From an uncultured Pelagibacteraceae bacterium (lineage in GTDB: Bacteria > Pseudomonadota > Alphaproteobacteria > Pelagibacterales > Pelagibacteraceae), in NCBI GenBank assembly GCA_902537575.1, contig CACBBX010000004.1, positions 1 to 55,164 on the forward strand: DNA of 55,164 bases. The letters are read 5' to 3'. Within the stretch, counting starts at the first letter, position 1, and the number at the start of each line of letters is the position of its first letter. A program made the translations under genes and the position numbers. The notes below the pieces were generated by a model, which did not search any database, was not told the DNA's origin, and saw nothing but the letters and a program-made list of their open reading frames with translations. Below are positions 8,802 to 16,963 of the stretch, in pieces.

Positions 8802-9991
8802 CCTTTAACACTCCCTGCTGTTAGTCCGCTTACTAAATATTTTTCAAAATAAACAAAAATAAATAGCACAGGCAGAGTGACAATAACTGAACCTGCCATT
8901 AAGTATTGTCTTGGTGTTTCGGCATCACCACTTAGATATTGAATAGCTCTAGAGAGCGTGAAAGAATTTGGGTTATCAAGAAACATTAGAGAAAATAAAA
9001 ACTCATTCCACGCTATCATAAAAACATATAAAGCCACAGAAGATATTGCAGGAATACTTAGTGGAATTATAATTTTAGTAATTATCCCAAACCAACTTAG
9101 TTTATCCAATATTGCAGCCTCTTCTAATTCTTTAGGGATACTCTTAAAATATCCTTGCAGCATATATATTGCTACTGGAAGAGTTGTAGCTGTATAAACA
9201 ATCAACAAACCCTCTATAGAATTTCTTAGACCTAATTGACTAAAGATGGTGTACAGAGGAATTACTAAAACTATGGCAGGAAACATGTAAATTATCAATA
9301 TCGATGTTGACATAAATGTTTTTCCAAAAAAATTTAATCTAGCAATTGCGTATGCCGCTGGGATAGCAAAAATAAGCGTTATTATCACTGTACCTACAGA
9401 GACAATTGTACTAGTTAAAATATATGTTCCAAATTTGTAAGACTTAAAAATTACAAAATAAGATTTAAATAGGTCCTTAAAATCTTGGCCAAAATTAATA
9501 CTGAAATCTAAAGGGTTAACGAGTAAAGCTATTTGAGTTTTAAAACTTGTTATTAACATCATATAAAAAGGAAAAAGAATTACGAATGAAAAAAATAAAA
9601 TACCAAATAATGTTAAAAAATCAAAAAAGATTACTTGGGTAGAGTGTTCTTCTTTTAAGTTTTCAAAACTATATTTATTTATTTTATTAACAAAAAAATA
9701 TAAAATTAAAAAAATTCCTATATTATACCATAGCGGTAACTTTTGAATAATATAGCCATCACAAACTACAAAAATTAAAGAAAAAATAATTGATTTATAA
9801 AAAATTTTAATTTTTTTACCTATTCTTAAGTTAGCAAAAGATATTAGTAGACCAAAAATAAAAATTATTTGTAAGTTAAAGTTTTGAATATTTAATCCCT
9901 GTAATGTTGCTAATATTTTCCATATAGAAATTATAAAAATCAAAAAAAATGACGATATAAGACAAAATAAAACTGAATTTTTAGTTTTCAT
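8798..9991 (-). CDS. Sugar ABC transporter permease, MalG/UgpE type, with extra N-terminal membrane domain
   Basis: 397 residues. The canonical MalG-like core begins near residue 125 ('FFDFLTLFGILFFSFVILFPFYMML') and carries the EAA loop 'LEEAAILDKLSWFGIITKIIIPLSIP' that docks on the ATPase, ending 'YLVSGLTAGSVKG' as MalG-type proteins do. About 120 residues with about four extra hydrophobic segments precede the core, which is longer than the usual ~280 residues. The gene overlaps the upstream permease by 11 nt and the downstream hydrolase by 4 nt. It should form the inner-membrane heterodimer with the gene at 9981-11240. Confidence 0.9.
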   Translation of the reverse strand: MKTKNSVLFCLISSFFLIFIISIWKILATLQGLNIQNFNLQIIFIFGLLISFANLRIGKKIKIFYKSIIFSLIFVVCDGYIIQKLPLWYNIGIFLILYFFVNKINKYSFENLKEEHSTQVIFFDFLTLFGILFFSFVILFPFYMMLITSFKTQIALLVNPLDFSINFGQDFKDLFKSYFVIFKSYKFGTYILTSTIVSVGTVIITLIFAIPAAYAIARLNFFGKTFMSTSILIIYMFPAIVLVIPLYTIFSQLGLRNSIEGLLIVYTATTLPVAIYMLQGYFKSIPKELEEAAILDKLSWFGIITKIIIPLSIPAISSVALYVFMIAWNEFLFSLMFLDNPNSFTLSRAIQYLSGDAETPRQYLMAGSVIVTLPVLFIFVYFEKYLVSGLTAGSVKG

Positions 9992-11240
9992 CCACTCTCT
10001 TTCCTAAAAGTTTGAAGTAAAAAAACATAAATAATAAAAGTAAAACTACTATTACTATTGATACAGCCGATCCCATTCCAATATCAGATATCGCAAAACC
10101 TTGTTGGTAAACATTTATTGGTAAAGTTCTAGTACCTGAAGCACCACCAGTAAGTAAGAAAACATCTTCAAATTTATTAAAATTCCAAATAAATCTTATC
10201 ATAAATAAAATCGATATAACTGCAGTGATTTGAGGGAGAGTTATATTAAAAAACTTCTGAAATGGGCTCGCTCCATCAACATCAGCTGCTTCATATAATT
10301 CTTTTGGAATAGCTTGAAGTCTTGCAAGAATAAATAAAAAAGCTAATGGAAAATATCTCCAAATTTCAAACATAATTACCGTTGTAAGAGCTAATCTTAA
10401 TTTAAAATCAATCCCTAAAAAATTAATTTCAATATATTTTTGTCCAAGTAGATTTATTGGAGTTTCAATAACCTGATAGTTTATAAGTAAACTATTTAAT
10501 GTTCCACTATTTGGATCTAATAAAAGCTCCCATGTATAAGCTAATGCAACTACCGGAGCAACATAAGGGAAAAGCAAAACACTTCGCATAAATGTTCTTC
10601 CATAAAATTTTTGATTAACCATTTGGGCTGTCAAAATACCAAATATTATAGAGCCCACAGTGCCAAAAAAAGTGTAGTAAAAAGTTGTAAGAAGTAAGTC
10701 TAAAAATTCATTATCAAATAAAACTTTCTTAAAATTTTTTAAAGTAAAATTAATATTAAGCAGTATATTATCTGAAGTTCCATCTAATTTAGGTTTTGTT
10801 GATTTAAGATTTTTTTTATTTATTTTTGAGCCATCACTCGTCTCAAATACTACCTGGAAATTTTCCCTGTATTTTGCAGGCCAGTTGCCAAATTTACACT
10901 TTAAAGTATATTTTTCAAACTCACAACGTTGGTCTAATTTTTCAATTTTAAAATTTTTTGGAAATTTATCTTGAAATGACACTTCTCTAATGTCTTGAAG
11001 TAATGAGCTATTTCTTAATTTATATAAAATTTTAATTTTTGAAGGATCTTCAGATATAGATTTAACAATTTTTTTAGCTCTTGGCTCAGGTATTCTAATA
11101 TCTTTAAGCTCAACTTCTTTAAAACTAATCCAAACATTTGCAAAAATAGGAAATAGAATTATTGCAAAAACTAATATTACCGCAGGTAAGGTTAAAATAT
11201 AAGCAGTTTTCTTTTCAGTATTTGCTAAGGTATCTTTCAT
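9981..11240 (-). CDS. Sugar ABC transporter permease, MalF/UgpA type, with periplasmic insert
   Basis: 419 residues. TM1 ('AVILVFAIILFPIFANVWISF', about 19-39) is followed by an approximately 130-residue hydrophilic segment before the next span, analogous in position to the MalF P2 domain but not obviously similar in sequence. The permease core carries the EAA loop 'ELYEAADVDGASPFQKFFNITLP'. The ATG follows directly after the U-tract of an intercistronic hairpin, with no room for a normal ribosome binding site. It pairs with the MalG-type permease, with the binding protein upstream. Confidence 0.9.
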   Translation of the reverse strand: MKDTLANTEKKTAYILTLPAVILVFAIILFPIFANVWISFKEVELKDIRIPEPRAKKIVKSISEDPSKIKILYKLRNSSLLQDIREVSFQDKFPKNFKIEKLDQRCEFEKYTLKCKFGNWPAKYRENFQVVFETSDGSKINKKNLKSTKPKLDGTSDNILLNINFTLKNFKKVLFDNEFLDLLLTTFYYTFFGTVGSIIFGILTAQMVNQKFYGRTFMRSVLLFPYVAPVVALAYTWELLLDPNSGTLNSLLINYQVIETPINLLGQKYIEINFLGIDFKLRLALTTVIMFEIWRYFPLAFLFILARLQAIPKELYEAADVDGASPFQKFFNITLPQITAVISILFMIRFIWNFNKFEDVFLLTGGASGTRTLPINVYQQGFAISDIGMGSAVSIVIVVLLLLFMFFYFKLLGKRVDEN

Positions 11241-11248
11241 AAAAAAAA

Positions 11249-11276
11249 GCGGATAAGTAATCTTATCCGCTTTTTT
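11249..11276 (-). terminator. Intercistronic hairpin/terminator between binding protein and permease
   Basis: On the minus strand, a perfect 9-bp stem (arms GCGGATAAG and CTTATCCGC, 4-nt loop) is preceded by six A and followed by eight T, then immediately by the ATG of the MalF-type permease. It has the form of an intrinsic terminator that can work in both directions. Probably a partial terminator or 3'-end stabiliser that lets the binding protein be made in excess. Confidence 0.85.
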
Positions 11277-11291
11277 AATTAATTTAAATTA

Positions 11292-12620
11292 TTAGAAACT
11301 AGCTAATCCAGCATTTATTTTATCAACTGCTTCATCAACAGAAATTTCATCATCAATATATTCTCTGGTGATTCTATTTATGAATTGTGAATTAATAATT
11401 TTAGATGCTCTAGATAGCTCACCCTCTTTAACTCCCCATCTGTTTGCAGTATCTAAACCTGCAACGATGTTATTGATAACATCTGGGTCATAAAGATCTG
11501 ACAATGCAGCTTTTCTATCAACTCCAACTGGCAGTTTACTCCAAGCTTTTGTGAATGCTTCAGGATCGCTTGCATTTCCTCTTCTTACTGGAAATTTACC
11601 TTCTGGAGCAATTGACAAAGTGTTTGTATATCCTTCATCCATAGAGTACATGATAAATTGCTTGGCTTCATCAGTATCGGCATCAGCTGTTATACCAAAG
11701 TATCTAATATCAGCCCATGCTGCACCTTTTTTATTACTCGGTCCACTAAAATTAGTGATAAAACCAGTTTTAGAAGCTAATTCAGGTGATGTTGGATCAC
11801 TATTTATTGTTGGTGGAGCCGAGTCTCTTAAACCTGCAAGCTCATCCATAATAAAGGGAGACCAAATAATCATTGGTGTCTTTCCAGCGAAGTAAAGCGC
11901 TCTTGATTGTTTCCAATAAAGTTCACCTGGGGGACTTGCCTTCGCTATGACTTTATAAAACTCTAATGCTTCTTTTAACTTTTTACCTTGCTTCTTAATA
12001 CCACCTTTTTTAACAATGTTTACCCCATTTGCTAAAAGCACATGTTCTAAAACTTGACTCATAAAATTTTCATCAGTTTTAGTAGCAGCTACAAAACCAA
12101 ATACGCCATTTACTTTAGATAATTTCTCTACAGCTTTGACGATGTTGGCATAACTTGTTGGTGGTTCTAGATCAGCGTTTTCAAAAAGATCTTTTCTGTA
12201 AACAACCATCTGTGTCCAACCATCAACTGGGACAGCAGCAATTTTTGATCCTGACTTAGCCATGTTAAGAGCTCCTGGAGCAAAAGTATTTTTGCCAAGT
12301 GCTTTAACCACAGCGTTGTTGGCATCAACATCTAAAATACCTGCTTCAGCCCAAGGTAAGACATATTGTAAAGTGTGATAAATCACATCTGGTAAATCAC
12401 CAGCTGCTGCTGCAGCAGTTGCTCTGGTGCCCAGATCTTTTTCTTCAATCGGAATCACATCAACCTTAATACCTGTTTTAGCCTCAAAAGCTTTAGCCAT
12501 TTCCTCTTGCTTGGCCATTCGAGCAGGTTGGACTTCAGTAGTCCAAAATTTAATATCTGCATAAACAACACTCGTAATGAATAATGATATTATGCAAAAT
12601 ATTCTTATTATATTTTTCAT
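11292..12620 (-). CDS. Extracellular sugar-binding protein (ABC family 1 SBP), probable glucosylglycerate receptor
   Basis: 442 residues from the ATG at 12620, chosen because AGGAGGGG lies just upstream and a clear signal peptide follows (MKNIIRIFCIISLFITSVVYA, cleavage before DIKFW). An upstream in-frame start at 12674 would put 18 polar residues before the signal and is rejected. The mature part resembles MalE/UgpB-type periplasmic proteins ('EEMAKAFEAKTGIKVDVIPI', 'AAAAAGDLPDVIYH', 'VPVDGWTQMVVYRKDLF'). Substrate is inferred from context: the downstream operon ends with a glycosylglycerate hydrolase. Other sugars cannot be excluded from sequence. Confidence 0.88.
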   Translation of the reverse strand: MKNIIRIFCIISLFITSVVYADIKFWTTEVQPARMAKQEEMAKAFEAKTGIKVDVIPIEEKDLGTRATAAAAAGDLPDVIYHTLQYVLPWAEAGILDVDANNAVVKALGKNTFAPGALNMAKSGSKIAAVPVDGWTQMVVYRKDLFENADLEPPTSYANIVKAVEKLSKVNGVFGFVAATKTDENFMSQVLEHVLLANGVNIVKKGGIKKQGKKLKEALEFYKVIAKASPPGELYWKQSRALYFAGKTPMIIWSPFIMDELAGLRDSAPPTINSDPTSPELASKTGFITNFSGPSNKKGAAWADIRYFGITADADTDEAKQFIMYSMDEGYTNTLSIAPEGKFPVRRGNASDPEAFTKAWSKLPVGVDRKAALSDLYDPDVINNIVAGLDTANRWGVKEGELSRASKIINSQFINRITREYIDDEISVDEAVDKINAGLASF

Positions 12621-12703
12621 TTCCCCTCCTAGATTTTTTTTGAAAAAACTACTATATTTGTCATGATGTCGCAAATATTTGATTAATGCTGTTAACCTAG
12701 AAT

Positions 12704-12709
12704 ATTATA
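12704..12709 (-). promoter_or_regulatory. Possible -10 element upstream of the sugar-binding protein
   Basis: A perfect TATAAT on the minus strand about 84 nt upstream of the SBP ATG, in the 130-bp gap between the ATPase and SBP genes. No convincing -35 hexamer is seen, and such motifs arise often by chance in AT-rich DNA. Confidence 0.25.
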
Positions 12710-12750
12710 TTATTATGGAAAATTTTAAGTTTCATCAATTTAAAGTTGTA

Positions 12751-13806
12751 TTACAGCTTTATCCTAATCTTATTCTTGTCGAAGATTAATAAATCCTGAA
12801 GATTAAAACCAATAGTATTTCTAATCTCCATATTACTTGGAATTTTGGCACTTAATTGATTTTTATCTTTTCTGAGGTAAATAATTTTTTCGTTACCAAG
12901 GTTTTCAATCAACTCTACTTCTGGATTAAAAGAAAAATCGCTTTTATGGTTAACTTTTAAATGCTCAGGTCTTATTCCGATGTAATGTTTAGCTTTTTCA
13001 AATTTAAATTTATTAAATTTAATTTCTGAGCCAAATAATTTTAATGTATTATCTGAAACAACATTTTCCTCACTAATTTCTAATATATTCATTTTTGGTG
13101 TTCCAATAAATTGGGCTACAAAAATATTAGCAGGATCATTGTATATCTCATCTGGAGTTCCTACTTGCTCGATGTTACCTTTATTAAGTAATACTATTCT
13201 ATCAGCCAAAGTCATTGCCTCAACTTGATCATGAGTAACATAAATCATATTGGTCTTAATTTGATTATGTAGCTTTGATATTTCAACTCGCATTTCTGCT
13301 CTTAATGCTGCATCTAGATTAGATAAAGGTTCGTCAAAGAGAAATATTTTTGGATTTCTTGTTATTGCTCTTCCAATAGCTACTCTTTGCCTTTGTCCAC
13401 CAGATAATTCTTTTGGTCTTCTATCTAAAAGTTCTTCTATTTTCAAAATTCTTGCAGCATCTGTTACCTTTGACAAAATTTCTTCTTTTGGTCTTTTCTC
13501 GATTTTTAAGCCAAAGGACATATTTTCAAATACATTCATATGTGGATAAAGTGCGTAGGACTGAAACACCATAGCTGTCTGACGTTTTGATGGGTGTAAT
13601 TCATTTATCTTTTGATCATTAATAAATATTTCACCATCATCAATATTTTCAAGTCCAGCAATCATTCTTAATAATGTTGATTTTCCACATCCTGATGGTC
13701 CTACTAAAACAAGAAATTCATCTTCTTTTCCCTCTAAATTAAAATCTGTGATTATTTTATTCGAACCAAAGGATTTATGAATTCCTTTAAACTGTATGTT
13801 TGCCAT
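12751..13806 (-). CDS. ABC transporter ATPase, MalK/UgpC type
   Basis: 351 residues. Walker A GPSGCGKST at 36-44, Q-loop in 'TAMVFQSYALYPHM', signature LSGGQRQR near 134, Walker B 'IFLFDEPLSNLD', and H-loop 'YVTHDQVEAMTLADR'. The C-terminal 110 residues form the TOBE/regulatory part seen in MalK-like proteins ('YIGIRPEHL'). It powers the sugar importer whose binding protein and permeases follow 130 nt downstream. It lies 95 nt downstream of the GpgS-like synthase, so it may share that transcript or have its own promoter in the AT-rich gap. Confidence 0.93.
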   Translation of the reverse strand: MANIQFKGIHKSFGSNKIITDFNLEGKEDEFLVLVGPSGCGKSTLLRMIAGLENIDDGEIFINDQKINELHPSKRQTAMVFQSYALYPHMNVFENMSFGLKIEKRPKEEILSKVTDAARILKIEELLDRRPKELSGGQRQRVAIGRAITRNPKIFLFDEPLSNLDAALRAEMRVEISKLHNQIKTNMIYVTHDQVEAMTLADRIVLLNKGNIEQVGTPDEIYNDPANIFVAQFIGTPKMNILEISEENVVSDNTLKLFGSEIKFNKFKFEKAKHYIGIRPEHLKVNHKSDFSFNPEVELIENLGNEKIIYLRKDKNQLSAKIPSNMEIRNTIGFNLQDLLIFDKNKIRIKL

Positions 13807-13901
13807 TTCTCATATCAATTATTTTACTGATGTAGATTAATTTATTTTAATAAATCATGTATATCAATTAGTAATTTTTTAGTAGATTTGTCTTAGAGAA
13901 A

Positions 13902-15122
13902 TTATAGATAACGTCTGTTATCTTCATTAACAGCTTTCTCTAATCTTATTAAAAAATCAGGGATTGCACTTTTCACTCTACTCCAAGTAGGAATAAAAGG
14001 AGCATCCATTGGGTTTAAATAAAAATCCTCACCAGCTCTTATGATGTTGCTAGAAAATAACTCGACTGCTTTTTCTTCAGTGTGAGAGTCAAATTTTAAA
14101 CCATTCATCTCTGCATCAGCCCTATAAGCATCAATTAAATCTAAAGCAGATCTATAATATGTTGCTTTTAATGATCTTAATTGTTCTCTACTAAAAGAAT
14201 GACCTTGAGTTGCTAACTTTTTTATAAAAGTTTTTATAATATCTATCGACATTCTCGACAAACCTTTCTTCTGATCATCCAAAGATAAGTCTTGGTGCTT
14301 ATGATCATAAGTATCTGCAAGATCTACTTGGCAAATATTTTGAGGTGAAAAGTTTCTTTGCATTTCAGACAAAATTCCAATCTCAATGCCCCAGTCCGAT
14401 GAAATTCTTAGTTCAGGTAGAATATTTCTTCTAAATGAAAACTCACCTGCAAGTGGGTATTTAAACGACTTCATAAAATCTAAATAATCACTTTTACCAA
14501 TAGTTTTTTCTAAAGCATTTAATAATGGAAAAACTAAAAGTCTAGCTACTCGGCCGTTCATTTTGTTGCCAGCCACTCTTGGATAATAACCTTTACAAAA
14601 TTCAAAATTAAATAGTGGGTTAACAACTGGATAAAATAATTTAGCAAGCATTCTTCTATCGTAAGTTTTGATATCACAATCATGTAGTGCAACAGATCTT
14701 GCACTATCCCTAGCAATAGACATGCCTATGCAATACCAAACGTTTCTTCCTTTTCCATGTTCGTTCGGTGCCAATCCTTTTTTTTGTAATTCTTTGTCTA
14801 ATTTTTTTAAATTAGGTCCATCATTCCAAAGGATAGTAAATGGAGTTTCTAATTTTTCAAAAAAAGTCCATGCTTTTCTTGCTTGTCCTTCGCTTGCTTG
14901 ATCAAGGCCAATTATTATATGATGTATGTAATTGGTCTTACTTATCTCCGATACAATCTTAGGTAAAGCATCACCTTTTAATTCTGAATAAAGACATGGT
15001 AAAATGAGTTCCATTTTTCTCTCTTTTGAAAAACCCAAAAGTTCTTTTTCAATTTGCTCTAAAGATTTTGTTCCAAAATCATGAAGAGTTGAAATTATTC
15101 CATTTTGAGAAAATTCACTCAT
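13902..15122 (-). CDS. gpgS: Glucosyl-3-phosphoglycerate synthase (GT81)
   Basis: 406 residues of a GT-A glycosyltransferase. 'MELILPCLYSELKG' opens the nucleotide-sugar fold, and 'ALHDCDIKTYDRR' (D148-x-D150) is the metal/nucleotide-binding DxD motif in the form usual for bacterial GpgS. 'NEHGKGRNVWYC' and 'SSDWGIEIGILSEM' are further blocks of this family. The enzyme transfers glucose from an NDP-glucose to 3-phosphoglycerate, giving glucosyl-3-phosphoglycerate. The phosphatase for the next step is 11 nt upstream in the same operon. Mannosyl donor use cannot be ruled out by sequence reading. Confidence 0.85.
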   Translation of the reverse strand: MSEFSQNGIISTLHDFGTKSLEQIEKELLGFSKERKMELILPCLYSELKGDALPKIVSEISKTNYIHHIIIGLDQASEGQARKAWTFFEKLETPFTILWNDGPNLKKLDKELQKKGLAPNEHGKGRNVWYCIGMSIARDSARSVALHDCDIKTYDRRMLAKLFYPVVNPLFNFEFCKGYYPRVAGNKMNGRVARLLVFPLLNALEKTIGKSDYLDFMKSFKYPLAGEFSFRRNILPELRISSDWGIEIGILSEMQRNFSPQNICQVDLADTYDHKHQDLSLDDQKKGLSRMSIDIIKTFIKKLATQGHSFSREQLRSLKATYYRSALDLIDAYRADAEMNGLKFDSHTEEKAVELFSSNIIRAGEDFYLNPMDAPFIPTWSRVKSAIPDFLIRLEKAVNEDNRRYL

Positions 15123-15133
15123 TATTAATTGTA

Positions 15134-15928
15134 TTAATTTTTATTAATTTTAACCAGAGCCATTTTAATCACATCTGCCCAGCCCTCAGGTGATGGCTTA
15201 TTTGTAATTATTAAATCATTTATTGGAATTTGATCTAATGTAAATTTGTCATTGAACACTAAGCAGGGATAATCGCTAGTTTTGAGCATATCTAAATCGT
15301 TGTAATTATCACCAACTGCTATTGTTTTTACATTTTTATTATTTTTTTTGAAAAATCTGACAAAAACTTGAAGTGCTTTAGCTTTATTTACTTTATCTGT
15401 TAAATTAATAACTCTACCACCTTCTTGTAAAGCAAGACCTTTAACCTTAACAATCTTATATAATTCATTTTTTTCACTTTTGCTTCCCTCAAAAATAAAA
15501 GGAATTGTATATTTACGATCTAAAGCCATTTTAAGTTTTTTATCCTCTAAGCCAAAAATTAAGCTTTGTTTTTTCCTATCCATTCCCGATAACCATTTAC
15601 ATTTATTTTGTAAGTTTTCTGGGACTGACTTTTTAAAAATATTGATTAAAATATTTTTATCTCTACTTAAAATAAGTTCTTTTGGTAAATTAGAATTTAA
15701 TAAATCCAACCCATTGATAGCTGCTCCATTTTCAGAAATATAAGGTAAATTTGAACCTAATTCATTATTAAATTCTAAAATTTCTTTTTCAGTTTTGCTT
15801 GTATTGGGTATTATAAAAATACCTTTAGAAAGTAGTTTTTTTAAATAATCTTTTATTTCATCAAATTTGAATGTATCTCTATCAAGAAGTGTTCCGTCGA
15901 GATCTGTAAAAATTAAAGTTTTCAACAT
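15134..15928 (-). CDS. HAD phosphatase, mannosyl/glucosyl-3-phosphoglycerate phosphatase family
   Basis: 264 residues of HAD type IIB. The nucleophile motif is FTDLDGTLLD (D9 nucleophile, D11 acid/base), motif II-like 'IIPNTSKTEKEI', cap-domain segment 'YISENGAAI', and metal-binding motif IV 'AVGDNYNDLDML'. The S-E-N-G-A segment and overall size fit the MpgP subfamily, which removes phosphate from glucosyl- or mannosyl-3-phosphoglycerate. The location 11 nt before gpgS strongly supports that role. The product would be glucosylglycerate, a negatively charged compatible solute. Confidence 0.85.
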   Translation of the reverse strand: MLKTLIFTDLDGTLLDRDTFKFDEIKDYLKKLLSKGIFIIPNTSKTEKEILEFNNELGSNLPYISENGAAINGLDLLNSNLPKELILSRDKNILINIFKKSVPENLQNKCKWLSGMDRKKQSLIFGLEDKKLKMALDRKYTIPFIFEGSKSEKNELYKIVKVKGLALQEGGRVINLTDKVNKAKALQVFVRFFKKNNKNVKTIAVGDNYNDLDMLKTSDYPCLVFNDKFTLDQIPINDLIITNKPSPEGWADVIKMALVKINKN

Positions 15929-15948
15929 TCTTTAAATTTTATTAAGTA

Positions 15949-16812
15949 TTATTTATCTTTTACGGAAGTCAATTCTGGAAATCTATCAAATAAAATATTT
16001 GCAGGTCTCTCTCCAGACCTTAATGGATCAATGAGCATTACTTGGCTAGGCATAATATTAGTTAAATTGCAGTCTGGACCAAAGAGTTTAAAATAATTAA
16101 GGACATCAGAATACCATCTTATTTCAGCTTCTTTAGGTGATGTAACTTCAAACGCTACGAGACTTTTTCCATAATGTTCTAGCACACCAACTAACACCTC
16201 TGACTTGCTATCATGAAGCTCGATTTCTTCATGATCAATAAGCATTGTAAATGCTCCATACTCAAAAAAACGATCTGCACTTTCAATGATTTTATTCAAT
16301 GTAGTAGGAGTATTTTTTTTTGTTTTTCTCCATCCGCTTTCTGGATGATGCTCATAAATTATATTCATTCCATTGTTAATTGCACGATTACACCAATCTT
16401 TGACTTGATTTTCTGGTATATCTCCAAATGAATTCATGAACTCCATTGCAGAAAACCCTAAATCAGCCGCAGCATCAATAGCTTCATTTACTTTTCCCTT
16501 TTTAAAAGCTTTTAAAAAGTAACCATGGTCCAAGTAAGGTTGAATTGAATGCTTTTTGTAGATTTTAATCTTACGTTCTAACCACTCCTTTGGGTGACCC
16601 AGAACTTGCAATGTTGTAATTTTAACATGATCTATCCTATTATCAGCGACTTCTAGAAAATCTTCTAACTCCCGAAGTCCCATTCTTTCGCGATACCATG
16701 GTGCTTCATCAAAACCTACATCTTTCATCCATAGTTGTGATTTTTTTCGAGGCTTTGGTTCAATATTGCCTAAATTAAATATTTTTTTTATTGAATTTGT
16801 GGTTTTTGACAT
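15949..16812 (-). CDS. ComA-like (phosphosulfolactate synthase family) TIM-barrel protein, copy 1
   Basis: About 287 residues from the ATG at 16812; an in-frame TTG at 16854 would add 14 residues and is less likely. I recognise the phosphosulfolactate synthase (ComA) pattern in order: 'FLEVADNRIDHVKI', 'GFSAMEFMNSFGDIP', 'GMNIIYEHHPESG', 'YGAFTMLIDHEEI', 'LVAFEVTSPKEAEIRWYSDVL' and 'CNLTNIMPSQVMLIDPLRSGER'. ComA joins sulfite to phosphoenolpyruvate. Similarity here is distant and the true substrate is unknown. It is the first gene of the operon with the MpgP-like phosphatase (20 nt downstream) and gpgS. A second family member is at 20084-20878. Confidence 0.7.
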   Translation of the reverse strand: MSKTTNSIKKIFNLGNIEPKPRKKSQLWMKDVGFDEAPWYRERMGLRELEDFLEVADNRIDHVKITTLQVLGHPKEWLERKIKIYKKHSIQPYLDHGYFLKAFKKGKVNEAIDAAADLGFSAMEFMNSFGDIPENQVKDWCNRAINNGMNIIYEHHPESGWRKTKKNTPTTLNKIIESADRFFEYGAFTMLIDHEEIELHDSKSEVLVGVLEHYGKSLVAFEVTSPKEAEIRWYSDVLNYFKLFGPDCNLTNIMPSQVMLIDPLRSGERPANILFDRFPELTSVKDK

Positions 16813-16894
16813 GTTTTTTATGACTTTGTATAAGTTAAAAGCACGAATTCTCAAGTATTATCAACATTTCTCAACTTACAGTTTAAATTTGCAA

Positions 16895-16900
16895 TATACT
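16895..16900 (+). promoter_or_regulatory. Possible -10 element for the TctC-type binding protein gene
   Basis: TATACT lies 63 nt upstream of the ATG in the 151-bp divergent gap between the two operons. The matching -35 region is weak. A good ribosome binding site, GAGGGGG, is present just before the ATG at 16964. Confidence 0.3.
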
Positions 16901-16963
16901 AGTTGAAAAACCCATAATGAACAAGTTATAGTTCTATCATCAACATTCTCGAGGGGGAAAAAT

